Below are positions 1-10,951 of a stretch of DNA of 64,000 bases, one piece after another. Position 1 is the stretch's first letter, and every line of letters starts with the position of its first letter. This stretch comes from Penium margaritaceum (Eukaryota > Streptophyta > Zygnematophyceae > Desmidiales > Peniaceae). Position numbers and translations under genes: made by a program. Below the pieces are notes generated by a model, which saw nothing but the letters and a program-made list of their open reading frames with translations, did not search any database and was not told the DNA's origin. The stretch lies in contig SZWC01001212.1 of assembly GCA_023375785.1 (NCBI GenBank), positions 171,753 to 235,752 on the forward strand. Reading direction: 5' to 3'.

Positions 1-26
1 GGGGGGGGGGGGGGGGGGGGGGGGGG
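1..26. repeat. Poly-G tract at window edge
   Basis: The window opens with an uninterrupted run of 26 G. Comparable C/G runs occur in the satellite array at 7.9-9.6 kb and beside the gap at 43.3 kb, so long C/G homopolymers are recurrent here and coincide with assembly edges. No function is assigned. Confidence 0.9.
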
Positions 27-120
27 AGGAGGGGGTCTCGTACATTTCCTTGTTTTTGAGGAAAATGTACAAGACTATGTAAAAATGGGTCATACTATTG
101 TATGGTATTTTTTCATTGTC

Positions 121-1515
121 GTACGTAGTTTAGGTCAACATGGTTGGAGGAAGTGGGCCGGTTAAGGAGGGGGGATGGAACTGTATGAGGGGATCCACTC
201 TTGTAGGAGAAAGTGTACATCTTGATTGCAGTGGATCCACTCTTGATGTACACTATTGTAAGCTCAAATGTTTTGTTTTCTGGAAGGCTTGAATAGATTA
301 GGTAAGGGAGTGAGAGGTTGGGGAGGAGGACCATGAAACATACTCCTTGTTTGCTCAGAATGTGTAAGATAGTGCATATTTGGTTGTTACTCATGTATAG
401 TACATTGATCATTGTTGTATACTGTTTTGGTCTACATGGTAGGAGGAAGAGGGTGGGTTGAGGGAGAGGGGAGGGAAAGGGAAGTGTACGAGGGGATTGT
501 ATGAGGAAGTACACATCTTGATAGCAGTGGAATCACTCTTAACATACACAAGTGGGGTTTTCTAAAAGGATTGAGAGTTGGGAGAGGGGGCAATGAAACA
601 TATGATATGTATGAGAAGAATGTAGTGTTCATGTACATCTCAAAGATACTTTTGTATGGCACATTGTTCATTTCATGTAACCTACTGCTCAAGGTATTCA
701 ATTTTAATTATTTTTCTTGTCATTGAAATTGTGTCAAAGTTTCGTTCAATGAAATCAAAGTGTTATTTAAATAATTGAAATATGTTTTTTGTGAATTCAT
801 GGTGCGTGAAATGTTCAGTCACATTTACCATCACAGGTTGGTTCATGTTGTTCATACAGAGCATGGAGGTGCTCTGTTCATGATGTTCTACAACATGGTC
901 TGTGACAACCAAATTGCATGTTTATAGGCTGCATGCAGAATTCGTCAAGCCATGTCAGCCTTCATGGGACATGGTAGTGGACAATGGATAGGCGCAAATA
1001 GCCATCCGTGCGAAGTGATAAATCCACAGAATTCAACACACACGTAGACACGTCGGCGGTCGTCCCCTTTTTTTTTGTGCTACGGAATTGCTTGTTGAAT
1101 TCTAGAGTTTCCGCAGAAATGACCAGGGGCCTTTCTTTCACTTTAACGTAGCAGACGAATGTCAATTTGTTTGAATAGGATTCCAAAAATAATGCTAAAC
1201 CTGATTTTTTCATATAAATCATAGATTTCATAAATAAGCAAACCTCTTTCGTTGAATTACTTGAGTATTAGGGTACATAGTTTAAATCTACATGGTTGGA
1301 TGGAGAGAATGGGTTGATAAAGGAAGCGGGATAAGGGAATTGTACGAGGTGGTTGTTTAAGGGAGTGGACATCTTGATGGCAACAGAGCCACTCTTGATG
1401 TACAGTAGTGTATGGTCAATTGTTTGGTTTCATGGAGAGCTTGGGAGGGTTGGGTCAAACAAAGTGTCATGTTGGGAAGGAGGGATTATGAAACATAGAG
1501 CATGAGAATGTATGA
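121..1515. repeat. AT-rich region with three diverged copies of a 200-240 bp repeat
   Basis: Three direct copies can be aligned by eye at about 121-360, 416-625 and 1274-1515. Each begins with a GTA..TAGTTT-like stretch followed by a CTACATGGTTGGA-like motif, continues through a purine-rich stretch and an ACATCTTGATGGCA-like motif, and ends near ATGAAACATA. The copies differ at many positions, so the family is old. Between copies 2 and 3 (about 626-1273) I see only AT-rich sequence with nothing recognisable. The open frames on the minus strand across these copies show no domain and are probably incidental. The repeat could be an unclassified non-autonomous element or a decayed tandem array. 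Confidence 0.55.
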
Positions 1516-1520
1516 GAAAT

Positions 1521-2067
1521 TTGCTTTTGTCAGTTTTGGTGACTTCTGGACCTGACGCCACTCACATGCAGGCACTGTATGGTGATTGACAGCTACTTTG
1601 ATGGTCCCAGCTTCATCTTGCACATTCTCATGTGCCCGCAGGTTCTCTGTGAGGAGACAGCTCCCGAGGGTCATTTCTCGGTGACATTACTTTTGATGTT
1701 TACTAAGTCAATTTTGTAGAGCTTGTATTCATGCTTCCGTTGCTTCTCTCGTTTTAGCATTCGGAAACCCGAGTAGCCCGTACTATTTTCGGGATCCAGC
1801 CCGTTGCTGTTTGGGAGCTGATAGGTGTATTTCTTTGCTTTTTCCTAGAACCTAGATGATGCGTCTGCGCAGATGCATGCATACTTGCTGGACCAAGGAG
1901 GGAAGGGAAGTTATCCCCCTCTTGCTCACTATTCTATTGACTTCTCACAAAGTCAACCAGATCTTTGTGGTCTCGCCATCATTCTTAGCAATTTCTGTCA
2001 CGTTGTGTCCCTCACAGCCTACACTGTCACACAAATCATTGCTAAAGGAATATTTCTCTAGTTCCTT
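1521..2067 (+). repeat. Candidate 5' LTR of alpha-1
   Basis: This stretch ends directly before a primer-binding site and is colinear with 10952-11384. Both copies contain a GGTGACnT(A/C)TGGAC-like start, a CCCGTTGCTGTTTGGGAG block and a CCCTCTTG..CTCACTATTC block. Position immediately 5' of the PBS supports LTR identity. The left edge is set from where similarity to the downstream copy begins and is approximate. It appears shorter than the downstream copy. Confidence 0.55.
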
Positions 2068-2068
2068 T

Positions 2069-2080
2069 TGGTATCAGAGC
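2069..2080 (+). other. Primer-binding site (initiator tRNA-Met)
   Basis: TGGTATCAGAGC, the standard plant copia primer-binding site complementary to the 3' end of initiator tRNA-Met. It fixes the orientation of alpha-1 as plus and the end of its 5' LTR. Confidence 0.85.
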
Positions 2081-4130
2081 TTTCAAGATACTGCTCCCTC
2101 GCATTACACCATACGGCACTCAACAGTAGTATCTCGGCTGGGCTGGATTGGACTGGGTGGGGCAAACAGATCATGGCAAAGTGGAGGCCCTGAGATCAGG
2201 GCTCACGTCACGTAGTACTCTGGCAGAGCCAGAGGCGGAACGCAGCCAGTATTTCTCAGGAAAATTCCACTCATGGAAGCTACAATCTTGGCGGCGACAA
2301 AGAGCATGCACCGGCTATGCTTTGAGCCCTGTAAAAAAATCGTGATAACATGTTAAAGCTGCTCCTGTGCGTGCCTAAGGCTTATTTGTCCATGTGCCAC
2401 ATACGCTCATGCCACGTAACCCGAGGCGGTTGCATCTGTAGAGTTTGCTATTTCTAATCCACTTTCAGTGACAACAGAAGCATCATATTGCGCTCAACTC
2501 TCTCCCAAATTTCATCCTTCTAGCAGCAGTAGTACATGCTCGATGTGCTTCTCATTGCCCGGGCATTTTCTCTACTCCCTCCTTTACATTCTCTCACAAG
2601 GGTGGATGGCAATCTCTGTTTCCCTCCTACGCATGTGCTACAACTGCATTCGGCGGTAGCAGAAGAACCAGCCAGTGCTGGTGTCGAACGTCACGTCGGC
2701 CAACAGCGGTGGCAGCAGCCGCCGTAGCATCAGGAGCTACAGATCTGCCAATGCCATTAGGTGGGACGTCTGTCGCAAAAGCTGCTGAATTCAAACACAA
2801 GAGCAACAACAGGTGAACTTAGTAGAAATAGCAGTAGCAACCGTAGTAGTGCTATAGCATCAGTTGTAGTGCCTCCTAATCAATAACAGCAGCAACGGCG
2901 GTGAACATCAGCAGTAGCAACACATTCTTCGCAAGCAACAGCTGTAGTAGCATTGGCAAAAAACAACAGCAATAGAAAAAGCCTTAGTAGTCACCAGGAA
3001 GGTGCATCACAGCTTTGTGACGCTGCTTGAAAATCCCACTTCGGCAGTGGCCGACAGACTCATGGTCAACGAGCCCGTCAAACATTGAGCTTGTTAACCA
3101 CGATCTCGTTCATTACAGCATAGGGCTTCCTACTTAGAACAAAATATAAGACTTCAACTGTTTTCATGCCTGGGATAAACCCGGATACACCTTCTCCAAT
3201 TTTCAACATCATCTTGTTTCTCTTCCTTTTCCCCTCCTCCTCCCTCTGAAACTTCTTTTTCTTGGGATTTCGTCCCACTACCTCGGGAAATCCTTCTTTC
3301 CTTCTTGGGCCACCCCAGATACGTGGAGGAATTTCTTGTGCTCTTGTAGTTATCTTTGTGAGTACTTCACCACTTTTCTTCATCCTTTTTGGTTTGTTTC
3401 GCGATCTCCTTATCTTGGTCTAGACCCGGGTACTCGAGGATTTATCTTGATACCTTGGAAGACCTTGTTTCCGCTTGATATGCGATCCAAGCACATGTGG
3501 CTTTCTCCCATACCTTGGAGGACCTTTCTCAGGTTCTCCCATAAGTCTTCCACCTTTTCTCTCACCTGTCCATTCTCTTGGCAGCATGGCATCAATGGTG
3601 ATGCCGCCACCCGGAGTGGCAAGGGTACCATCCTATTGGGTCCCATCGTTCTATGAAACACCTTCACAATTCTATACACCTCCTTTGTGGCTGTATGCGT
3701 CAGCTCCCCACGCATTCCCTTTTGCTTCTTCAGCAGCCATCGTAAGGTCTCTTCGGCGGGAAATGAGGTTTACCTTGGTTCTCTATGAGGAATCCTGCCC
3801 TCAATTTCCATGCACTCCATCCTCCATGTCATGGCCCCAGGCATCTCCACTGCTGGATCTGTGCACAGGTTCTCCCTCAGTGCCTTGGCCTCATCAGCCT
3901 CAACCTCCAACTTCCTTGTGTGTTGTGAGTTTGGCGGTTGAGTCCACAGGTCACCAGTATGAGCTGGAAAGATCCCTTTAGGGAGCGTCATTGGATAGTC
4001 CGGTTGTTGAAAGTGCATGGGTTGAGGATTGGGAGCATGTCTCTTACCCCCGTTGCTTAGCAGCTTGCTCTAGGTACGCACCATCCTTCGGTGGTTTCAC
4101 AGGTAGCATTGTAACATGTCATATCCTGAT
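2081..4130 (+). pseudogene. Leader and decayed gag region of alpha-1
   Basis: Between the PBS and the protease no intact gag is visible. Around 2690-2960 the DNA is rich in GCA/GTA/GCAGTAGC triplets, resembling the alanine/valine-rich gag segments of alpha-4 and E. Around 3600-3700 one plus frame encodes a Pro/Tyr/Trp-rich stretch with the pattern P-S-F-Y-x-T-P-S-x-x-Y-T-P-P-x-W, which recurs on the minus strand near 43.8 kb. The last part, from about 3990, resembles the gag-protease linker of alpha-4. Assignment as gag rests mainly on position. Confidence 0.4.
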
Positions 4131-4990
4131 CCGCACGTGTGTCACATGGATTCTGGATTCTCCATTCTGGAGCCACTCATCACATGATGTCGTCGCCTCT
4201 CGCGTTTGTGTCATTGGGGCCTGTCGGTGACGTTCAGTTCGTTCATACCAGATCGGGCCAGATGTTGCCAGTTCAAGGTGTCGGTGTCGTGAGTTTTGTT
4301 GGCCCTGATGGCGAATTTTTTTTGCTTGATGTGCTCTTCATTCCCGTTCTCAATGTTAGTCTATCTTCTATCACTATCCTCGATGATCAGGGCATGAACA
4401 TCGTTACATTGTGTGGTGTTGGCACTGTCTCCCTCAAGTCCTCTAGACACGTCATCCTTCGTGGTCTCCGGTGTGACAAGTTGTACCTTGTTCCAATGTT
4501 TATGCCCTTTCTGGCTGCTGCCGCCGTCGCCCATGTCCATGTTTCTCCCTCACTCTCCCCTACGTGCTTGCTACATTGACACCTTTGCCACGTGCACTCC
4601 GTTGCCGTTTGCGGCCTGCTTTGTCATGAACCTGCTATTGGTCTGGATGTCTCTACCTTCTCTGCACCTTGCACTGTTGAATTCTCGGACTGTGTCCAGA
4701 CAAGATACATTATGCTCCATTTCCCTTGTTTGAGTCTTGCAACCATGGTCCACTCGCTCGTGTCCATGCTGACATGATGGGACCATTTCCACTCGACTTT
4801 CTCAAGGGTAGTAGCTACGTCCTTTGTCTCACTGATTATTACTCTCGTTTCCACTGGATCTACCCATTCCCATTAAAGAGTGAGGTAGGGCCTACGATCG
4901 AGTCTTGGCATGTCCAAGCGGAGTATGCCCATTAGGTTAAGTTGTAGGTATTTTGATCATGGTGGTGAGTTCATTGCTCCTCTGAACATA
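4131..4990 (+). pseudogene. Protease and integrase part of alpha-1 pol
   Basis: A protease-like segment at about 4150-4500 carries HSGATHHM followed by the flap-like stretch VQGVGVVSFVGPDG and LDDQGMN. Comparable stretches occur in alpha-4 and E, so this is the copia aspartic protease plus pre-integrase region. An integrase segment at about 4726-4990 contains HADMMGPFP, LTDYYSRFHWIYP and DHGGEFIAP, matching the catalytic-core surroundings of copia integrases. The element is a broken fossil and no functional product is expected. Confidence 0.75.
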
Positions 4991-6890
4991 ACCAGCTTGA
5001 TACATGGTGAGCATGGGACGCTGACGGTCACGCTCAATCTCCACATCCAAAAAGATGCAGAAAGGGTTGAGATCCTTCATCTTGTACGCAGACTGGAGGA
5101 GATCCTTCACAGCCTGGACAGTATGGGGTTTCGGCGAGGCAATCACGAGATTGTCCACATAGACCAAAATGGGGACGAAGGGTGCCGCAGGGTCACTCGG
5201 GGTCGACTGTGACGATACCACCCTGCTCAAAGGTGGCGGAGATCTTCAAGGTTCCCTCATCACGAAGACTTCTTTAACACGTACAAGGCCCTCCAGAGAC
5301 TCCAGACTAGGCTGGTGCCACCGCCAGGTGGCTGAGCACAGTAGATATCCTTGTCAAGGCAACCGTAAAAGAAGACATTGTTTACCGTCCATCTGATGCG
5401 ACCTCCAGCCATGCTGAGCCACCTGGCTCAGGAGTATATAAGTAGTGGTGTACTTCCCCAGAGGGACAAAAGTGGCATCAAAGTCCACACTAGGTACTTT
5501 GGAGAATCCCTTGGCCGTGAGGCGAGCCTTGTAGCGTTGAAATGATGCTGTTGGGCTTGCGCTTGTGCCTATACACCCAACAGGCTGCAATGGCTTTGCG
5601 ACCCGGTGGAAAGTCCACCTTCTTGTAAACTTTGTGCTCTTTAATGGCATCTAGCTTTTTGCGCATGGCCAGCTCCTGGAGGGCCGCATTCGGAGCGAAG
5701 CAAGCCTGGCGAACTCTGTACGGATCAGCCGGGAGTATAGCAATGCCACAAGAGGTGAGTGCAGTGGTAACAGAGGCGGCGCAGGCGGAGGGACCACCGA
5801 GTAGTCGCGAAGGCACAATAAAACTCAGATGTGACAAGATACTAATCAAAACATGTGTTGGGCTGGGCTACCGTGGTAGTCAGTCCAAGGGCGTCAAGAC
5901 AAGTGTCAGGCACAACCAACAGACGATGTGGAAGAGAAAGATTGGCAAGATTGCAAAGGGGCGGGAAGATCGACAGAGGGAGCAGCGTGCAACCGTGACC
6001 ATAAGGGTCCGGAGATGGCCACAGGAGCCCAAATGAAAGGAGGAGGATCAGATGGGGACAAGGGTGCTATGGGGTCTGCAGCCAAGGGGATCTGTACAAA
6101 ATCAGCTGGTGGAACAGACTTTTCAAGCTGTGATGCAGGCAATGATCCATGCAGGTGACGATGATGGTGACGGCGTAGACGCGACTGTGGGTGACACAAC
6201 AGTGGATGACATGGTAGACGACGAAAGAGATGCCAATGAAGCACATGTCAAGGGTGACCTAGGCGAGGACATAGCAGCAGGTTTGATAGGAAGCGATGGC
6301 ACAACAACTGAAGCGGGTGATGATGCGGGCAATGATGCACTTGCAGACGTAGAAGTAAGTGGATATGGAAGAAAGGTGGGAGGCACAGGCGGCAAGGAGA
6401 AACTTCCCTCAGGCCACCCATCCCATGAACATCCCTCAACGCGAGAAGCTGGTGCAAGAGAAGATAATTGATAAAAAATGCCACGGCTGAGATTGCTTTT
6501 AAAGGAGAGAGCGTCCAAAAGTGCCATGCCTGAGACTACGGAGAGATATCAAGGAACAGAAAAGTGTGGCCATGACGATAGAGTTTTCCGTCATGTTGGT
6601 CCTCAGATTGCAAGACACATGCGACGCTCCCCCAGATGCAAGCAAGACACAAGTTGGCACGACGACCGAACCAACGCTTGTAGGGTGTGGAAATGGCCCA
6701 TGAGGAACCTGGTTCCACACCCAAGTCATGTACAAAATGGCTTCATAACAAAGGCTTTAGAGACACTGGACTCTACCAGAAGGGTTAAGAAACCATCAGC
6801 CAAGGTTCTAGCATTCAGAGACGTTGTTTTATTGTTGGGTGTATGGAGAAAAAGACTCTAAGCAAACACCAAGTGATGTGAGAAAACAAT
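4990..6890 (-). pseudogene. Alpha-1 pol segment lying in reverse orientation
   Basis: On the minus strand, read from 6890 downwards, this holds the rest of integrase (CLESFSPYTQQ, then YMTWVWNQVPHGPFPH), an acidic or low-complexity linker (about 6120-6450), and the first two thirds of reverse transcriptase (KAIAACWVYRHKRK, RLTAKGFSKVPSVDFDATF, VPILVYVDNLVIASP, LLQSAYKMKDL, MYQAGYV). Flanking plus-strand sequence holds the neighbouring pieces of the same family, so the segment belongs to alpha-1 and reflects an internal rearrangement rather than a separate element. It is a fossil. Confidence 0.75.
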
Positions 6891-7144
6891 GAAGAGCGGT
6901 GGAGAGCGGTTCACAGGCCTGTTGGCTGCCATCGTCCATGCTTTCACACCCATGACGACTGTTGGACAGAGGCTTCTGAAGACTAGTGACCCTAAGCCAT
7001 TGGAGGAGCTGGCGGATGTCACGACAGATCTCCAGGTCATCGGGTCTCTTATGTTCCTTGGTACTACCATGCGTGCTGACGCTACCTTTGCGGTCAATCT
7101 CTTGTCCCAGTTTTCCCAGTGCCTGCGGTGCCTCCACCTCAAGG
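6891..7144 (+). pseudogene. C-terminal reverse transcriptase part of alpha-1
   Basis: The plus frame reads GERFTGLL, GQRLLKTSDPKPLEEL, VIGSLMFLGTTMRADATFAV and LLSQFSQ, equivalent to the end of the copia RT domain (compare VIGFLMYLATSTRADVEFAV in alpha-4). It stops at the left target-site duplication of the TIR transposon. The RNase H part follows on the far side of that insertion. Confidence 0.8.
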
Positions 7145-10100
7145 AGTTATGGTTAATCATCCCCTTTTAATACACTACGATACCTGTGTATAGTACATCC
7201 TTTTTAAGTATAGTTCCCAGAAGCTTACATCGAGATGTTCACTTCTTTTAACAATAGGTCTTTAGTGGAAGTCAAAATGTTCAGTCCATGTTTCTGAATT
7301 GAATTTGTGTGGTTCAAAAGGAATTTTTATGCATTGTTATTTTTCCTAGGAAGCCTACATATGTCCCTTGAATTATGCATCAGTTGTTTTGTCTGTCGTA
7401 TTCCTCTTACATAAAGCGTGTGGTCCTAAACGCCTTGTTTCCTTTGATAAACACCCATATGACGAATTAGGGCAAATTCCAGATAGGGTTAGGGTCGCCA
7501 TTTGCTCAAAGATGCCCCTCCTTCCCCTCCCCCTCCCCTCCCCCGGCAAACCACCCTAATGTATTGGGGAAGTGTATTGGGGAGTGTATCGGGAGGACAA
7601 GGTTTTTTCGGACTTGTGTAACGGCAGGTCCGCACCTCCCTCCAAATACACTAGTTTTAATGAGAAGTCAGCTACACTCTCCAATACACCATCCCAATGC
7701 ACTTGGAGGAGGGGGGGGAGATCTGGATACAAGCTCCCCCCCCCCTCCCGATGTGGACGTGTGTCTTGCGGGAGTGTAGCTGGGAGTGTATCTGGAAGAC
7801 AGAAAAAAACAGACTTGTGTACATATACATGAAGTACTCGTAAACCGTCAGTTTCAAGTATCCGATGTCTCTCTCTCTTTGTATACGTAACCAGTTCTAA
7901 AGCTGTACACAAACAGTTTAGTGTACTTGGACTCCGCCACAATGGGATCCCAACTGGACCTCCCCCCCCCCCCCCCCCCCGAAAATGGAAGAGTGTATTG
8001 CGGGAGTGTAGCTGTGTGTGTATCTGGCAAAGAGAAAAAAAAAAGACTTGTGTACGTCTACATACAATTTCTCCTAAGCCGTCAATTAGAAGCATCCGAC
8101 ATCTCTCTCTTTGTCTACATAACCAGGTATAAGGTTGTACACAAACAGTTGAGTGTACTTGGACTCTGCCATAACAGGTTCCCAACTGTGTCCCCCCCCC
8201 CCCCCCCCCCGAAAATGGAAGAGTGTATTGCGGGAGTGTAGCTGTGTGTGTATCTGGCAAAGAGAAAAAAAAAAGACTTGTGTACGTCTACATACAATTT
8301 CTCCTAAGCCGTCAATTAGAAGCATCCGACATCTCTCTCTTTGTCTACATAACCAGGTATAAGGTTGTACACAAACAGTTGAGTGTACTTGGACTCTGCC
8401 ATAACAGGTTCCCAACTGTGTCCCCCCCCCCCCCCCCCCCGAAAATGGAAGAGTGTATTGCGGGAGTGTAGCTGTGTGTGTATCTGGCAAAGAGAAAAAA
8501 AAAAGACTTGTGTACGTCTACATACAATTTCTCCTAAGCCGTCAATTAGAAGCATCCGACATCTCTCTCTTTGTCTACATAACCAGGTATAAGGTTGTAC
8601 ACAAACAGTTGAGTGTACTTGGACTCTGCCATAACAGGTTCCCAACTGTGTCCCCCCCCCCCCCCCCCCCGAAAATGGAAGAGTGTATTGCGGGAGTGTA
8701 GCTGTGTGTGTATCTGGCAAAGAGAAAAAAAAAAGACTTGTGTACGTCTACATACAATTTCTCCTAAGCCGTCAATTAGAAGCATCCGACATCTCTCTCT
8801 TTGTCTACATAACCAGGTATAAGGTTGTACACAAACAGTTGAGTGTACTTGGACTCTGCCATAACAGGTTCCCAACTGTGTCCCCCCCCCCCCCCCCCCC
8901 GAAAATGGAAGAGTGTATTGCGGGAGTGTAGCTGTGTGTGTATCTGGCAAAGAGAAAAAAAAAAGACTTGTGTACGTCTACATACAATTTCTCCTAAGCC
9001 GTCAATTAGAAGCATCCGACATCTCTCTCTTTGTCTACATAACCAGGTATAAGGTTGTACACAAACAGTTGAGTGTACTTGGACTCTGCCATAACAGGTT
9101 CCCAACTGTGTCCCCCCCCCCCCCCCCCCCGAAAATGGAAGAGTGTATTGCGGGAGTGTAGCTGTGTGTGTATCTGGCAAAGAGAAAAAAAAAAGACTTG
9201 TGTACGTCTACATACAATTTCTCCTAAGCCGTCAATTAGAAGCATCCGACATCTCTCTCTTTGTCTACATAACCAGGTATAAGGTTGTACACAAACAGTT
9301 GAGTGTACTTGGACTCTGCCATAACAGGTTCCCAACTGTGTCCCCCCCCCCCCCCCCCCCGAAAATGGAAGAGTGTATTGCGGGAGTGTAGCTGTGTGTG
9401 TATCTGGCAAAGAGAAAAAAAAAAGACTTGTGTACGTCTACATACAATTTCTCCTAAGCCGTCAATTAGAAGCATCCGACATCTCTCTCTTTGTCTACAT
9501 AACCAGGTATAAGGTTGTACACAAACAGTTGAGTGTACTTGGACTCTGCCATAACAGGTTCCCAACTGTGTCCCCCCCCCCCCCCCCCCCGCACAACCCC
9601 TTAGTGCATTGGGGAAGTGCAGTGGGGAGTGTATTGGGGGAAAGAAGTCTTGTTGGACTTGTGTATAAGCATGTTTGCATCTCCCTCTGAATACACAATT
9701 ACAAAAAAGAGGTCTTCTCAAGATACACTCTCCAATACACTACCCTAATACACTTTTGAGTGGGAGGACGGGGGAGGAGGGGGGCAGACTCGTGTAGCAC
9801 CAAGTCGACGACACGAGCGACAGTCAGCAGATGGAATATTGACTAGCCCATCGAGTGTTGGACTATCCCGCACACACGTTAACCTTCCACCTTACGCCTG
9901 TGCAGAATTTAGTACAATATAGGTACGGACTCAATATTACAAAAATAGCACAAAATATACAATGTGTACAATGTATATCTCATTTGAAGCAAGGACATGA
10001 TTAAGTAGTTTTAAGAAATTAGTTACGTTGAAATAATTTTTGTGATATTTTCAATGAACCCAGTTGTGAAGAAAGAACATGGAAATCCAGGTGTTGATGT

Positions 10101-10254
10101 ACACATGGTTGTGTATGAACTTGACTCTAACAAGTAACTTCCTAGAAACATTGTCCACATTCTAGGTTTCTTTCCTGGAAGAATCCTCACCATATGTTTT
10201 TCTCTTATACACATATTGGCAAGTGTATTGATTTGGGGTGATTGGGCATAAATG
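7145..10254. mobile_element. 3.1 kb TIR DNA transposon, Mutator-like by target duplication, non-autonomous
   Basis: The element is flanked by a perfect 9-bp direct repeat ACCTCAAGG (7136-7144 and 10255-10263). Its ends are inverted repeats of about 30 bp: the left end has TTATGGTTAATCATCCCC and the right end, reverse-complemented, has TTATGCCCAATCACCCC, each followed within a few bases by AATACACT. It sits in the alpha-1 pol gene between RT and RNase H. A 9-bp duplication with TIRs is typical of Mutator-like elements, but no transposase is visible, so the superfamily is inferred. About two thirds of the interior is a tandem array. The arms (7175-7545 and 9790-10200) are AT-rich non-coding DNA. 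Confidence 0.75.
7560..9780. repeat. Satellite-like tandem array, 230-bp unit, about ten units
   Basis: Eight units of exactly 230 bp run from 7751 to 9590: a diverged first unit (7751-7980) and seven near-identical units starting at 7981, 8211, 8441, 8671, 8901, 9131 and 9361. Each unit contains GAGTGTATTGCGGGAGTGTAG, an A10-type run, GACTTGTGTACG, a CTCTCTCTTTG stretch and a terminal run of about 18-20 C. Diverged relatives flank the core at about 7560-7750 and 9591-9780, giving homogenised centre and degenerate edges. Every open frame here repeats with the 230-bp period on both strands, so none is a gene. Confidence 0.95.
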
Positions 10255-10263
10255 ACCTCAAGG

Positions 10264-10951
10264 CGGCATTGCCTATTGTCCGCTATGTCATGTCCACACC
10301 CTGCCTAGGATTATGCTTTCTTGCACAACCCTTTGCTGTTTTTGATGGATACACAAACAGTGCATGGGCCCAGGATAGCGACGCGTTTAGCCGGACTGGG
10401 TACATCTTTCTCATTGGCATTTCAGTCTCTTGGAAAATCAAAAAGCAAGGTTGTGCCACGTGTAGCTCGACTGAGGCTTAGTATGTCGCTCTATGTTCCA
10501 GTGACAGTGAGAGCATTTGGTTCTCTCGTCTCATACAACAGCTGTATCAGCCCATCCGTTGTATCACGCTTTGCTGCGACAACAAATGCACGTGCCGCAT
10601 TGCTAAGCACAATGACATGCATCAAAATCGCACACAACATATTAACTCTGAATTTTACTTTGCTCTGAATACTAACACATCATGTGTGGTGATGTCCGCC
10701 TGATTTGAGTTGACACACGTCAGCAGTGTGGTGACTTCTCCACCAAGGCGCTCTGCAGTGGGAAGTTCAAGGTGGCTTTGCATGTTGTTTTTGTGAAATG
10801 CCTCCGTGCCGATCCCGGTTGATGTGTGTTTCTTATCCGTTCCATCACCCCTTCTCTGTCTCTGTGGTTTCTGTTGTTGTTGCTACTTGTCATCGTATTT
10901 CTGTGCCCCATGGTTGCTTACAACGTCTGGTGCCTACGGGTCACGGAGGGG
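10264..10951 (+). pseudogene. RNase H part and polypurine tract of alpha-1
   Basis: Immediately after the right target duplication the plus strand resumes copia sequence: IVRYVMSTPCLGLCFLAQP, FDGYTNSAWAQDSDAFSRTGYIF and SWKIKKQGC, then CITLCCDN. This is the RNase H domain with its usual D-W-A-x-D and SRTGY surroundings. The 3' end carries GGGTCACGGAGGGG (about 10937-10950), equivalent to the GGGTCATGGAGGAG tract before the 3' LTR of alpha-4, so it is read as the polypurine tract. Broken fossil. Confidence 0.75.

Noticed and set aside
1-26. Telomeric or G-quadruplex end
   Set aside because: A pure G run without a telomere-type TTTAGGG unit; more likely a homopolymer at an arbitrary window or contig edge.
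3078-3715. Two charged open frames of 101 residues on the minus strand
   Set aside because: They lie opposite a pyrimidine-rich plus-strand stretch in the gag position of alpha-1; their Lys/Arg/Glu richness is the complement of that bias.
7751-9590. CRISPR-like regular repeats
   Set aside because: The period is 230 bp with no unique spacers and the host is clearly eukaryotic; it is a satellite array.
7556-9721. Series of 60-234 residue open frames on both strands
   Set aside because: They recur every 230 bp and simply translate the satellite unit and its C/G and A runs; composition (poly-Gly or poly-Pro) is that of the homopolymers.
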